Notes: generated by a model from the sequence alone, not told the origin. Counted from the stretch's first letter, positions 1-9,703 are shown. The stretch is DNA of 64,000 bases from Anaerobaca sp035448545 (GCA_035448545.1 DAOTJE010000012.1:56377-120376), one strand, 5' to 3'. A program made the numbers and translations.

Positions 1-1201
1 GGGGTCATTTCATGTCCTGGTAGGGCCCAATGCGAGCGGAAAGACGACCTTTCTGGATGTAATCGCCTTCTTGGGACGGCTGGTCGCTGATGGACCGGAG
101 GCAGCTATTGACGAACGAACCAAGAACTTCCAGGATCTTGTATGGGGCCAAGCGGGGGGCTCCTTCGAACTTGTCGTGGAGGCGGCTATACCTGATCAGC
201 GAAAAGGAGATCTGAACGGAGATTTCGATACGATTCGCTATGAGATATCGGTGGGCCTGAATCCCGACACAAGGGAGGTCGGCGTTATCCAGGAACGAGC
301 CGCACTCAAGGCGCAAACATCCTCTGGTGGCAGACAGACGCTTCTTTTCCCTTGTGAGCCAGAGTGCCCTGACACCATAATCAGCAAACGCAGCAGCAAG
401 GGTGAGCAGACCGTCTTGACAAAGGCCCCTCACGGAAACGATAACTACTACGCGGAGGTCAGGCGAGAATCCGGAGGCAAAGGGTGGATACCATCGTTTC
501 GCCTGGGGCCCAAGAGGTCCGCATTGGCGAATCTGCCGGAAGACGAAAGTCGCTTTCCGGTTTCGACTTGGTTCAAAAGGTTTCTTATTGAAGGGGTCCA
601 GACTCTCGTACTGAACAGTCTGCTCATTCGCAAGGCCAGTCCTCCAGGCCAGGCACGAGGATTCAAAACAGATGGTTCGAACCTGCCCTGGGTCATCGAG
701 AATCTGAGGAACAAAGCCAAGAACAGCTTCGACCAGTGGATTGCGCACCTTCGGACGGCATTGCCGGACCTGAAAGACATCAAGACCGTCGAACGAGAGG
801 ACGACAAGCACCGCTATCTCAAGGTCTGCTATAACAATGGCCTTGAGGTACCATCGTGGATGGTTTCTGATGGAACACTCCGGCTGCTGGCTTTGACACT
901 GCCTGCGTACTTGCGTAATCTGACGGGCGTGTATCTTATCGAAGAACCGGAAAACGGAATCCATCCGGGTGCCATCGAGACCTTGTTTCAGTCCCTTTCT
1001 TCTGTTTACGACGCACAGATTCTGCTAGCCTCGCACTCGCCGGTCATTCTCAGCCAGGCACGCTTAGACCAGATTCTCTGTTTCCAGAAGACCGAGAGTG
1101 GGGCCACAGACATTGTAGCTGGGCCGCAGCACCCGGCGCTGAAGGACTGGAGAGGTCAACCCAATCTGGATGTTGTCTTTGCCAGCGGAGTCCTGGGATG
1201 A
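1..1201 (+). CDS. AAA family ATPase (RecF/OLD-like), 5' end outside window
   Basis: Open from the first base (codons begin at position 2), so the start lies upstream of the window. The Walker A motif GPNASGKTT is encoded at about 23-49. Near the C-terminus are a Walker B-like LIEEPENGIHP and the switch-like SHSPVIL, the arrangement of the SMC/RecF/OLD branch of ABC-type ATPases found in many phage-defence and DNA-repair proteins. The stop overlaps the next start as ATGA (1198-1201), so the two genes are probably translationally coupled. GC looks lower than in the sulfatase genes that follow. The ATPase assignment is firm; a defence role is inferred from the partner gene. Confidence 0.85.
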   Translation, partial: GSFHVLVGPNASGKTTFLDVIAFLGRLVADGPEAAIDERTKNFQDLVWGQAGGSFELVVEAAIPDQRKGDLNGDFDTIRYEISVGLNPDTREVGVIQERAALKAQTSSGGRQTLLFPCEPECPDTIISKRSSKGEQTVLTKAPHGNDNYYAEVRRESGGKGWIPSFRLGPKRSALANLPEDESRFPVSTWFKRFLIEGVQTLVLNSLLIRKASPPGQARGFKTDGSNLPWVIENLRNKAKNSFDQWIAHLRTALPDLKDIKTVEREDDKHRYLKVCYNNGLEVPSWMVSDGTLRLLALTLPAYLRNLTGVYLIEEPENGIHPGAIETLFQSLSSVYDAQILLASHSPVILSQARLDQILCFQKTESGATDIVAGPQHPALKDWRGQPNLDVVFASGVLG

Positions 1202-1842
1202 GAATATCCGACCGTTCAGATCTTGTCGTCCTGGTGGCAGACAAGAATATGGCGGCGGCTGTCTGTTCATTACTGCGCCGTCATCAAGCCTTGGGAATTC
1301 GCAGCGTCGAGGCGCAAGTCCTCAGGCATCCGCAAAAAGACAACGGTTGCTGCCATGCGGGCGTCGATTTCCTGCTGCCTTTTGTGGGGCGGTTCGAGCA
1401 TGCCCTGCTGATGTTCGATCGAGAGGGCTCAGGACGCGACACACTTGCTGCGAACAAGATAGAAGAGGAAGTCGAGAATCGGTTGTCGCAGTGTGAATGG
1501 GCAGATCGAGCTAGGGTGATCGTGCTGGACCCAGAATTGGAGACGTGGGTCTGGAGTGACTCTCCCCATGTGGCGGGCTGTCTCGGCTGGGTAGACCAGA
1601 ATATGCCGTTGAAACAATGGCTCCAGGAAAAGGGGTATCTAAAGGAAGGACAAGAGAAACCCGCTCGACCGAAGGAGGCGATGGAAGCCGTCTTGTACAA
1701 GACTCGGACCCCACGATCCTCCGCAATCTACCAGCGGCTCGCCCAAAGGGTGTCGCTGCAAAGATGCACCGACCGTGCCTTCGTCAGATTCAGGAATGTC
1801 GTTCAGGAATGGTTTGGCCTGCACAACGTACCGGCACATTGA
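1198..1842 (+). CDS. TOPRIM-like partner of the upstream ATPase
   Basis: A 214-residue protein starting in a 4-base overlap with the ATPase gene. It opens with a hydrophobic strand (LVVLVADKN), then has LLMFDREGSGRD (about residues 76-87), an acidic DxEG-type segment as in TOPRIM folds, and VIVLDPELETWVW. The C-terminal SLQRCTDRAFVRFRN is likely conserved. It resembles, from memory, small proteins annotated MAD4 in methylation-associated defence systems, which sit beside an ATPase; this could not be checked. The ATPase plus TOPRIM-like architecture also recalls PARIS and OLD nucleases. Function is therefore a hypothesis: nuclease or effector partner of the ATPase. Confidence 0.55.
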   Translation: MRISDRSDLVVLVADKNMAAAVCSLLRRHQALGIRSVEAQVLRHPQKDNGCCHAGVDFLLPFVGRFEHALLMFDREGSGRDTLAANKIEEEVENRLSQCEWADRARVIVLDPELETWVWSDSPHVAGCLGWVDQNMPLKQWLQEKGYLKEGQEKPARPKEAMEAVLYKTRTPRSSAIYQRLAQRVSLQRCTDRAFVRFRNVVQEWFGLHNVPAH

Positions 1843-1900
1843 CTCCTGAGGCGTGGGAGGCGGCAATACCCCAGTGACACCGGGAAGGGGAAGGTGAGAG

Positions 1901-3460
1901 ATGGACGCGTTGAGCACGAGCAGACGCGACTTCGTCAGGGGCGTGGGGTTGGGAGCGGCATCATACGCTTTTGGCACGGCCATGGTATGGGAAAGGCTCG
2001 CCTGCGCACGGGCAACAGAGCACAGGGCAAACCGATTCGCTGCCCAAGGTAGGGAGCGGCCGAATTTCTTGTTCTTGTTCACGGACGATCAGGCGTTCAG
2101 CACGCTCGGCGCGCTGAACAATCCGGATATCAAGACGCCGAATGTGGACCGGCTGGTGCGGCGGGGCACGACGTTTACGCACTGCTTCAATCAGGGCGCC
2201 TGGCACGGCGCCGTCTGCGTGGCCAGCCGGGCCATGCTCAATACGGGCCGCTACCTCTGGACCTGCGGCGGTGACAACTGCGGCAACTGGCCGCTCTGGG
2301 GCGAAACGCTTGGTCGGGCGGGCTACGACACCTTCATGACGGGCAAGTGGCACAATCAGGACCCCGCGCTGAAACGCAGCTTCAAAACCGTCGGCCCGAT
2401 CGGACCCGGCATGTTCGCCTCCCAAGACCCCAACGCCGAGGAGAACGCCAGGAAGGGCATCGTCAACGACCCGTACAACCGGCCGCGACCCGGCAACGCA
2501 TGGAGTCCGTACGACCAGACGCTCGAAGGCCACTGGCGCCAGATCGACGGCGAAACGGTCCACAGCAGCCAGCTCTGGGCGGACGCCGCGATCGACTACC
2601 TGCACAAGCATACAAAGCAAAGCCAAAGTCCCTTCTTCATGTACGTGGCCTTCCACGCGCCGCACGATCCTCGGCAATCGCCGAAGGAATTCGTGGACAT
2701 GTACCCGCCGGAAGAGATCAAGATTCCGCCCAACTACCTGCCGGAGCACCCGTTCGACCAGGGCGACCCCAGGCTGCGGGACGAGCTGCTCGCGCCGTTT
2801 CCTCGCACGAAAGAAGCAGTCCAGGTGCACCTGAGCGAGTACTACGCAATCATCACACATGCCGATCATCACATCGGACGTATTCTCGATGCGCTGCAAG
2901 CGTCGGGCCAGGCCGACAACACCATCATCATCCTCTCGGCCGATCACGGTCTGGCGGTCGGTCAGCACGGCCTGATGGGCAAGCAGAACCAGTACGACTG
3001 CTCGGTGCGCATGCCGCTGGTGGTCTGCGGTCCCGGCATCGAGGCCGGCCGCAAAATCGATGCGATGGTGTACCTCCAGAGCGCGTTCGCCACCACGTGC
3101 GAGATGGCCCGCATCGAAACGCCCCAGACGGTGCAGTTCCCCAGCCTCGTGCCACTGCTGACCGGCGAGAAGGACAAGCTCTACGACTCGATCTACGGCG
3201 CCTATCGCGATCTCCAGCGAATGGTCCGCACCGAGAGGTACAAGCTGATCCGCTATCCACACGTCAACGAGGTGCAACTCTTCGACCTGCGCGACGACCC
3301 GTGGGAGACGAACAACCTGGCCGAGGACCCGCAATACGCCGGGATCGTCAAGACGCTCGACGCCGAGCTGCACCGCTGGATGGAACGCACCGGCGATGAA
3401 CTGAAGCTGGATGCACTGCAGGAGTCGGATAGATGGCCGGATCGCGACGCGATTTTCTGA
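1901..3460 (+). CDS. Sulfatase (formylglycine-dependent), Tat-exported
   Basis: A 519-residue type I sulfatase that hydrolyses sulfate esters, probably on a sulfated glycan. The N-terminus has a twin-arginine motif (SRRDFVRG, residues 7-14) before a hydrophobic stretch, indicating export. The metal-binding start of the fold is NFLFLFTDDQ. The nucleophile motif is CVASR (C106), the C-x-A-x-R variant of the usual C-x-P-S-R; C106 would be converted to formylglycine. ILSADHGLAVGQHG is the second metal-binding segment. A purine-rich SD (GGGAAGGTGAG) precedes the ATG. It overlaps the next sulfatase by 28 bases. Substrate cannot be read from sequence. Confidence 0.93.
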   Translation: MDALSTSRRDFVRGVGLGAASYAFGTAMVWERLACARATEHRANRFAAQGRERPNFLFLFTDDQAFSTLGALNNPDIKTPNVDRLVRRGTTFTHCFNQGAWHGAVCVASRAMLNTGRYLWTCGGDNCGNWPLWGETLGRAGYDTFMTGKWHNQDPALKRSFKTVGPIGPGMFASQDPNAEENARKGIVNDPYNRPRPGNAWSPYDQTLEGHWRQIDGETVHSSQLWADAAIDYLHKHTKQSQSPFFMYVAFHAPHDPRQSPKEFVDMYPPEEIKIPPNYLPEHPFDQGDPRLRDELLAPFPRTKEAVQVHLSEYYAIITHADHHIGRILDALQASGQADNTIIILSADHGLAVGQHGLMGKQNQYDCSVRMPLVVCGPGIEAGRKIDAMVYLQSAFATTCEMARIETPQTVQFPSLVPLLTGEKDKLYDSIYGAYRDLQRMVRTERYKLIRYPHVNEVQLFDLRDDPWETNNLAEDPQYAGIVKTLDAELHRWMERTGDELKLDALQESDRWPDRDAIF

Positions 3461-4830
3461 AGGCCTTGGGGCTGGGGGCACTCGGGATAGCGATGCGCGT
3501 GCGGCGCGGCGCAGGCGCGCAGGACTGGCAGGACAAGCCCAACATTCTCGTCATCCTCGCCGACGACCTCGGCTATGGCGACCTGTCGTGCTGCGGCGCG
3601 ACGGACCTGCAATCGCCCCATATCGACAGACTCGTCGGCAGCGGGATGCGGTTCGAGAACTTCTACGCGAACTGCCCGGTCTGCTCGCCGACGCGGGCGT
3701 CGCTGCTGAGCGGCCGCTACCCCGACCTGGTGGGCGTGCCCGGCGTGATCCGCACACACGCCAGGGACAACTGGGGCCGCCTCTGGCCCGAGGCGGTCCT
3801 GCTGCCGGCGATGCTCAAGCAGGCGGGCTACCACACCGCGCTGGTCGGCAAATGGCACCTGGGCCTGACCCCGCCCGACAGGCCCAACGAGCGAGGCTTC
3901 GACCACTTCCACGGCTTCCTCGGCGACATGATGGACGATTACTACACCCACCGTCGGCACGGGATCAACTACATGCGGCGGGACGACGCCGAGATCGACC
4001 CCGAGGGCCACGCGACGGATCTGTTCACGCAGTGGGCGGTCGAGTACCTGCAGGATCGGGCCCAGTCGGAACAGCCGTTCTTCCTGTATCTGGCCCACAA
4101 CGCTCCGCACACGCCGATCCAGCCGCCGGACGAGTGGTTGGAGAGAGTCAAACAGCGACAGCCCGGCATCAGTGACAGGCGGGCGAAGCTCGTCGCCTTG
4201 ATCGAGCATCTGGATGCCGGCATCGGCAGAGTCGTTGACGCCTTGAGGGAAACCGGCCTCGGTGACAAGACGCTGGTGATCTTCACCTCCGACAACGGGG
4301 GCCAACTCGACGCCGGTGGCACGAACGGCCTGTTTCGTGGCGGAAAGCAGGATATGTATGAAGGAGGCATCCGCGTGCCGATGTGCGCCGTCTGGCCCGG
4401 CCGGATCAGACCGGGATCGCGAAGCGACCGTGTGGCACTGACGATGGACATTTTTCCCACCGCCTGCGCCGCGGCAGGCGTCCGCGTCGCCCACGAGATC
4501 GATGGCGTCAGCTTCCTGCCGACCCTGCTGGGCGCCGACCAGGGCGATGAAGATCGTTTTCTGTTCTGGGTCCGCCGCGAAGGCGGTCGTTATGGCGGAC
4601 GGGCCTACTACGCCGCTCGCAACGGCGAATTCAAGCTCGTCCAGAACAGCCCGTTCGAATCCATGGAGCTGTACGATCTGGCCGCCGACCCGAGGGAAGA
4701 AAGGCCCTTGGCCAAAGACCATCCGATGTACAGCCGGCTCTTTGCCGCCCTGCGAGACCATATCTCCAAGGCCGGCGCCGTGCCGTGGCAAAGGGCCCCG
4801 GCCGGCTCGGATCGGCCTTCTCAGCCCTGA
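3433..4830 (+). CDS. Sulfatase (formylglycine-dependent), Tat-exported
   Basis: A 465-residue arylsulfatase-type enzyme with a twin-arginine motif (GSRRDFLKA, residues 3-11). NILVILADDLGYGD binds the metal, CSPTRASLLSGR (C84) is the canonical formylglycine signature, GKWHLG is the conserved lysine/histidine segment and FTSDNGG the second metal site. It begins 28 bases before the end of the previous sulfatase gene in another frame, so the pair is probably translated as a unit and may act in succession on one polysaccharide. No formylglycine-generating or anaerobic maturase gene is in the window. Confidence 0.95.
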   Translation: MAGSRRDFLKALGLGALGIAMRVRRGAGAQDWQDKPNILVILADDLGYGDLSCCGATDLQSPHIDRLVGSGMRFENFYANCPVCSPTRASLLSGRYPDLVGVPGVIRTHARDNWGRLWPEAVLLPAMLKQAGYHTALVGKWHLGLTPPDRPNERGFDHFHGFLGDMMDDYYTHRRHGINYMRRDDAEIDPEGHATDLFTQWAVEYLQDRAQSEQPFFLYLAHNAPHTPIQPPDEWLERVKQRQPGISDRRAKLVALIEHLDAGIGRVVDALRETGLGDKTLVIFTSDNGGQLDAGGTNGLFRGGKQDMYEGGIRVPMCAVWPGRIRPGSRSDRVALTMDIFPTACAAAGVRVAHEIDGVSFLPTLLGADQGDEDRFLFWVRREGGRYGGRAYYAARNGEFKLVQNSPFESMELYDLAADPREERPLAKDHPMYSRLFAALRDHISKAGAVPWQRAPAGSDRPSQP

Positions 4831-5268
4831 GAGGACTCGTGCCCGGCGAGTAAAGATAGGAAGGTTGTACGCAAAAATACGTATTTACCACAATTGACTT
4901 CGTGGCAGCACGCGCTGATAATGCCCTTGTGAAGATAGGGAATTCCCCTCGTGATCTGTGGCGCGCCCGCGTGCGGGTATTTCCGTCGGAGGAGGCCGGG
5001 TCGATGAAAAGACCGTAGTGCCTCCCCGCTTCACAAACTGGGGGGGCGCTTCCGGCGGCCCGAGGTGGAGCTTGCGGAGGAGCCGAGGCGCCTCTCTTGG
5101 TTGATTCTTCCCGTTGGGGGGCTGCCCTGTTCCGCGCACAGCGGCTGTCTATCATCGGCCCTCCCACAGGAAGGCAAGCGAGGTCGGTCTGTCCGGTCGA
5201 AACCATCCGGTCGTGCCCGGCGGAACACGAACCGGCGGAGTTGGCCGTCTCTTGCGTAGGAGTGCAAG
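4831..5268 (+). promoter_or_regulatory. Promoter and long leader of the beta-helix protein gene
   Basis: Gene-free stretch. A good sigma-70 promoter is visible: TTGACT (4894-4899), a 17-base spacer and GATAAT (4917-4922). A perfect 12-base palindrome AAATACGTATTT (4875-4886) lies just upstream of the -35 and could be an operator. The implied 5' leader is about 340 bases. It contains a strong SD (GGAGGAGG, 4988-4995) ahead of a four-codon ORF (ATG 5004, stop 5016-5018), with complementary segments around it (GGTC/GACC and GGAGG/CCTCC) that could fold. At the main start a CTTGC/GCAAG stem (5251-5255/5264-5268) would hold the SD in its loop. Confidence 0.6.
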
Positions 5269-8238
5269 ATGCGCCGAGCAAGTCGAGATCTCGTGTTGAG
5301 CGTGGCGGTGTTTCTGCTGGCTCGACCGATCGCGACAAGCGGACAAAACACCCCTGACCGTGTGGCCCCCGTCGCCGAGGCGGGTCTGTCACGGTATGCG
5401 GGCAATGAGCCAATCCGTCTGGACGGAACCGGTTCTTACGATCCGGATCAGTCGGGCCCCTTGCACTATGCGTGGGCGCAAGTGTCCGGGCCGGTCCTCA
5501 CACTGACCGACGCGGAGACGGCCACGCCCCTGATCGACGGATTCGTCCAAACAGAGGCAATCCAGGAATGTGAGTTCCAACTGGTCGTCGACGACGGCGC
5601 GATGACGAGCCTGCCGGACACGGTCAAGATCTTCATCGTGCCACACTTCATCGAAGACCCGATGACACTGCATAACAGCTCGTTCGACCCACAGAAACCG
5701 ACACTGATCTACTTTGGCGGTGGCGACTGCACTTACGGAACGGCCGAGTACGCGGAATGCCCTGTTGCCTCACCCGAATGGCTCAGAAACGCCAACGTCC
5801 TGAGCTTTCCCCAGGGATACCGTCCCGACGCAAACACGGAGGGCGCGCCGACTTACTATCACTTGGCCGACCAGGTCATCGTCTATCTCTCCTCGGCTGC
5901 CGCAGACTTCGATCGGGCTATCCAGACCGTCGGCTGGAGCACCGGCACGCAGCCTGCGATAGACGTCGGATTGCGACTGAACCGGGTCTACCAGGATGCC
6001 CGGTACGCCGTCAATCACGTAACCCACCTCGATGCCACCTGCCGCACACTCGCAGACTGGGGCGGCAACCCTCAACGGTACAACCAGGATATCGACGCGT
6101 TTCGCGACAGCGCCGTGAGCGGAGAGCCTTGCTGGGTCGACCACTATTGGGGCCGGCTGCTGCAGTCACAGACACCGCAGGCGAACCTGTTGGCCGTCCA
6201 TCTCGGCAACTTCGAGCACCAGTCCGTACGTGACTGGTACGGCCAGTCGCTCACCATCGCAGGGGCCGGTCGGTTCAACGACGGCATCGTGGCAGGCGCC
6301 TACTGGTCTGTGATCGGGCCGGGCAGGAATCTGCAACCGGCGCCGGAGGAAGCCCGGCTCTTCTTTCGCTGGAATGGAGACCTCCGCCGGGGCCAGATGG
6401 TCTTCGCGAACGAGGCGGTCTGGCCCGGCACTCTACCCGAGCCGGTCACTCTCATCGGGCCGGTTCGCATCGGCCAGACGAACAACATCATCCTGACCTG
6501 CAAAGAGAGTCACAACGCCGTCGGCTATCAGTTCCTCGTTGGGTCCGATCCCGCCCGGGTCATGGATTTCGAGGTGATTTCCGACACGCCGGGACCCCCT
6601 CAGATTGATCTGAGCGACCTTCCTCCCGACGCACCATGGTGGACGGTAAGGGTCTATGACCGCTTCGGTTCCACGATCCACGCCGATCCCGTGCGCGTCG
6701 CAGAAATCGGCAGTCTCTCGTTCCGGGTCCGCAATGTGACGCGCGCACGAGAATACGCCTCGCTGCGTGCGGCCATCGAGGATGCCGACTCACACAACGA
6801 AATCGTCGCGCAGGAAGGTGTCTACGAGGAACACGTGGACTTCATGGGCAAGTCAATCACGGTGCGATCGAGCGATCCTAACGATCCGGCGGTCGTGGCC
6901 GGGACCATCCTCACAGCACCGGACGGACCTAACGCCGTGACTCTGTCGAGCGGCAATGAGGCCGATTCGGCCCTTTGCGGCTTCACGATCACCCGTGCCG
7001 AAACAGCCATTCTCTGCAAGGCGTCCCGCGCCAGGGTCGTCCGATGCCGCATCGTCGGCAATCGAGGCTTCGGAGTCGAGCTGTCGGAGGGCAGCAGTCC
7101 TCTGATCTCCCATTGTGTGATCGCCGCCAACGGTGACGCCGCCATAGCGGTGCCCGGTCGTTCGGGAAGCCGCTTGTACCTGCACAGTCGCCCTGTGATC
7201 GAGAACTGCACGATCGCCTGCAACGCCGGCCCGGGCTTTGCGGGCGGCACGGCCATCATCCGCAATTCCATCGTGTACTTCAATGGCGGCGGAATCGCCA
7301 GTGACTCGGCCACAGTAGCCTACAGCGATATCGAAGGAGGATGGCAAGGCCAGGGCAACATCGATGCGGACCCGCTGTTCGCCAGTCCGGAAAACGGCGA
7401 CTACCACCTGAAATCCGAGGCGGGCCGGTGGGACGCCGGCAGCCGGAGGTGGGTGCGTGATGACGTCACGAGTCCCTGCATCGATGCGGGCGACCCGAAC
7501 GCGGAGTTTGGGGAGGAGGTCTGGCCCCACGGCCGGCGGATCAACATGGGCGTCCACGGCGGAACCCGGCAGGCCAGCATGTCGAGCGCACCGGTCCCGT
7601 TTTCTCTGCCGCGTATCACCTACATCTATTGGTGGGACAGGGACAAGGCCGAGAGTTTCCAGTCGTTCCTGACTGCTCACGGCTGCCCGGTGACGTTGGT
7701 GCAATCCAGCCAGATCGGCGCGTCGCTGGACGACTGCAACCTCTTCATCATCGGCAGCGACACCCAGAACGCTCCGGCCTGGACCGATGGCCGATCCATC
7801 GACATCCTGAACGGTTTGGGCAAGCCCGTCGTGGGTCTGGGCGAGGGCGGCTACCGGTTCTTCGGTAAGATGGGGCTGCGGATCGGTTATCCCAACGGGA
7901 CGCGCACCAGCCGCGACAGTGTCTATGTCGTCGATCCGGATGCCCTCTTGCTCTCCACGCCTTATCGCGTATCCGTCTCAGAAGACCGACTGCTTCGACT
8001 GTACACCCAGACCGACCACGTGACGATCTATCTCTGGCCGGTACCCCAGACGGTGATCGCATTCGCTCGGGAGGCGGACACCGCCGGTTACTACCCCGTG
8101 GTCGCCGAGAACGGGCGGTACCTGCTCTGGGGCTTCACGGAGCCGCCGGATAAGATGACCCCGACCGGCCGCAACCTCTTCCTCAACGCCGTCATCCTGA
8201 CCGCCAACGCGGCGCTGGCCGAGCAGGCGCGGCGGTAG
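5269..8238 (+). CDS. Secreted multidomain protein: PKD-like, hydrolase-like, parallel beta-helix
   Basis: A 989-residue exported protein. Residues 1-25 form a signal peptide. About 30-125 is PKD/REJ-like (LDGTGSYDPD). About 140-360 carries VGWSTGT, a G-x-S-x-G nucleophile-elbow-like motif that suggests an alpha/beta-hydrolase-like module. About 490-700 is a right-handed parallel beta-helix (VRCRIVGNRGFG, HCVIAANG, ENCTIACNAG), followed by the usual planctomycete tail (DADPLF..., SPCIDAGD). About 775-985 is a separate alpha/beta C-terminal domain (FIIGSDT...VVGLGEGGYRF) resembling a flavodoxin/amidotransferase-type fold. Likely surface or secreted, perhaps glycan-related given the sulfatases. 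Exact activity unknown. Confidence 0.8.
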   Translation: MRRASRDLVLSVAVFLLARPIATSGQNTPDRVAPVAEAGLSRYAGNEPIRLDGTGSYDPDQSGPLHYAWAQVSGPVLTLTDAETATPLIDGFVQTEAIQECEFQLVVDDGAMTSLPDTVKIFIVPHFIEDPMTLHNSSFDPQKPTLIYFGGGDCTYGTAEYAECPVASPEWLRNANVLSFPQGYRPDANTEGAPTYYHLADQVIVYLSSAAADFDRAIQTVGWSTGTQPAIDVGLRLNRVYQDARYAVNHVTHLDATCRTLADWGGNPQRYNQDIDAFRDSAVSGEPCWVDHYWGRLLQSQTPQANLLAVHLGNFEHQSVRDWYGQSLTIAGAGRFNDGIVAGAYWSVIGPGRNLQPAPEEARLFFRWNGDLRRGQMVFANEAVWPGTLPEPVTLIGPVRIGQTNNIILTCKESHNAVGYQFLVGSDPARVMDFEVISDTPGPPQIDLSDLPPDAPWWTVRVYDRFGSTIHADPVRVAEIGSLSFRVRNVTRAREYASLRAAIEDADSHNEIVAQEGVYEEHVDFMGKSITVRSSDPNDPAVVAGTILTAPDGPNAVTLSSGNEADSALCGFTITRAETAILCKASRARVVRCRIVGNRGFGVELSEGSSPLISHCVIAANGDAAIAVPGRSGSRLYLHSRPVIENCTIACNAGPGFAGGTAIIRNSIVYFNGGGIASDSATVAYSDIEGGWQGQGNIDADPLFASPENGDYHLKSEAGRWDAGSRRWVRDDVTSPCIDAGDPNAEFGEEVWPHGRRINMGVHGGTRQASMSSAPVPFSLPRITYIYWWDRDKAESFQSFLTAHGCPVTLVQSSQIGASLDDCNLFIIGSDTQNAPAWTDGRSIDILNGLGKPVVGLGEGGYRFFGKMGLRIGYPNGTRTSRDSVYVVDPDALLLSTPYRVSVSEDRLLRLYTQTDHVTIYLWPVPQTVIAFAREADTAGYYPVVAENGRYLLWGFTEPPDKMTPTGRNLFLNAVILTANAALAEQARR

Positions 8239-8266
8239 ATCGCCACGCGCAGAGGTCCTTGGCGTC

Positions 8267-9577
8267 TTACGCGCCCAGCAGCAGGCTGATGCGCAGGTAG
8301 AGGAACCACACCATGCGCACCGACAGCAACAGCACGATGAGGAAGCCCACCACCCCGATGAGGTTGGTAAAGGCGCGGTTGCGGCGTTCGCCCATCACGT
8401 TTCTGCGGTTGGCCAGCCAGAGCAGAGTGCCCGCCATGAGCGGATTGCCGATAACGGTCATGGCCTGTCCGGCGATCATCAGGTTCACCGGGGCGGTCCG
8501 GGTCCACAGCCCGAAAGCCGCCACCAGGAAGCCGACCAGCAGCACGCCGACAGTGAGGATACGCGGCCAGCGGTCGCTCATCTTTCCGGGCAGACCGAGG
8601 CCGTCGGCCAGCGCCGTGCCGCCGATCATCGCGTTGATGAGGAAGGGATTCAGCGCGATCGGGACCAGGCCGATGCAGAAGACGTAGAACGCAACCGGGC
8701 CCAGCAGCGGGCCCAACGTCAGAGCCAGTGCCGCCATGTTGTCCGCCGGCCGGCCGAAGATGACCGTGGCCGCCGTCGTCATGATGATGGCACTGACCAG
8801 CGTCAGCACGAACACGCCGGCCACCGAATCGCCGATCCCGCGATAGTAGTCCTCCACATTCCAGTTCTTCTCGCGCACCAGGTTGCCCTGGAAGAACGCC
8901 CCCGCGACGGAGAAGGTCGTCCCCAGCAGTGACGCGATCAACACGAGCGGATCGGAGATGGCGCCGTCGATGATTCGGGGAATGCCGAGCGAGAGTTTCT
9001 CGGGGACCGAGGGGACGAGGCCCTTGAGCACGCCGAGCCAGTCGGGCCAGGCCACAAACAGGTTGAAGAGGAACGAGACCAGCACGATGCCCACCATCAC
9101 CTTCATGATCCGCTCGATGGTCTTGAAGACGTGGGTCGCTTTGAAAAGGAACACGCACAGCAGCAGGTTAAGCGCACCCATTGCGGCAAGCTGCACGGTC
9201 AGCGTGTGGCCTTGCGGGGCGAACGCACCGGCCACCAGCGCGATGGCGAGGTTGTTGGAGAACTGGAACGCCGCACACGTCAGACAGAGCACGATGCCCA
9301 GCAGCGCCGCAAAGGGGCGGTTCACCTCCCGGGCCAGCGTCGTGAAGTGGGTCGCGCCTGCCGTCACGCCGGTGCGGGCCGACATGGTCATGTACGCTCC
9401 CATGACCAATCCCGCCAGCGCCAGCAGCCAGAGCAGCTCGTACCCGTAGGTCGCCCCCACGTTCGAGCTGATGACCAGACTGCCCGGCCCGAAGACCACA
9501 CACGCCGTGATCAGGGCCGGACCGATCGACCGCCACCAGGGAGACTTCCGAATCGCAACATCTACCGAAGCGGACAT
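8267..9577 (-). CDS. NRAMP-family divalent metal transporter
   Basis: A 436-residue polytopic inner-membrane protein with about 11 hydrophobic helices. The first helix contains PALITACVVFGPGSLVISSNVGA, aligning with the NRAMP segment that normally reads DPGN; here the metal-coordinating Asp-Pro-Gly-Asn is changed to Gly-Pro-Gly-Ser, so substrate may differ from the Mn2+/Fe2+ of classical MntH. The SD is GAGGAAAGGA. Convergent with the preceding gene (28 bases apart); no operon partner. The family call is good, the transported ion is not known. Confidence 0.8.
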   Translation of the reverse strand: MSASVDVAIRKSPWWRSIGPALITACVVFGPGSLVISSNVGATYGYELLWLLALAGLVMGAYMTMSARTGVTAGATHFTTLAREVNRPFAALLGIVLCLTCAAFQFSNNLAIALVAGAFAPQGHTLTVQLAAMGALNLLLCVFLFKATHVFKTIERIMKVMVGIVLVSFLFNLFVAWPDWLGVLKGLVPSVPEKLSLGIPRIIDGAISDPLVLIASLLGTTFSVAGAFFQGNLVREKNWNVEDYYRGIGDSVAGVFVLTLVSAIIMTTAATVIFGRPADNMAALALTLGPLLGPVAFYVFCIGLVPIALNPFLINAMIGGTALADGLGLPGKMSDRWPRILTVGVLLVGFLVAAFGLWTRTAPVNLMIAGQAMTVIGNPLMAGTLLWLANRRNVMGERRNRAFTNLIGVVGFLIVLLLSVRMVWFLYLRISLLLGA

Positions 9578-9703
9578 AGCCGTCCTTTCCTCTCATGCGT
9601 CTACCACAGGGCCGTTCCCGGCATGCAGCGGGCCGCACAACGCCAAGAGGGTATCAGCAACAGGTCCCGGACGCCAGTATGAAAGCCCAAATCGCACCAG
9701 GGC

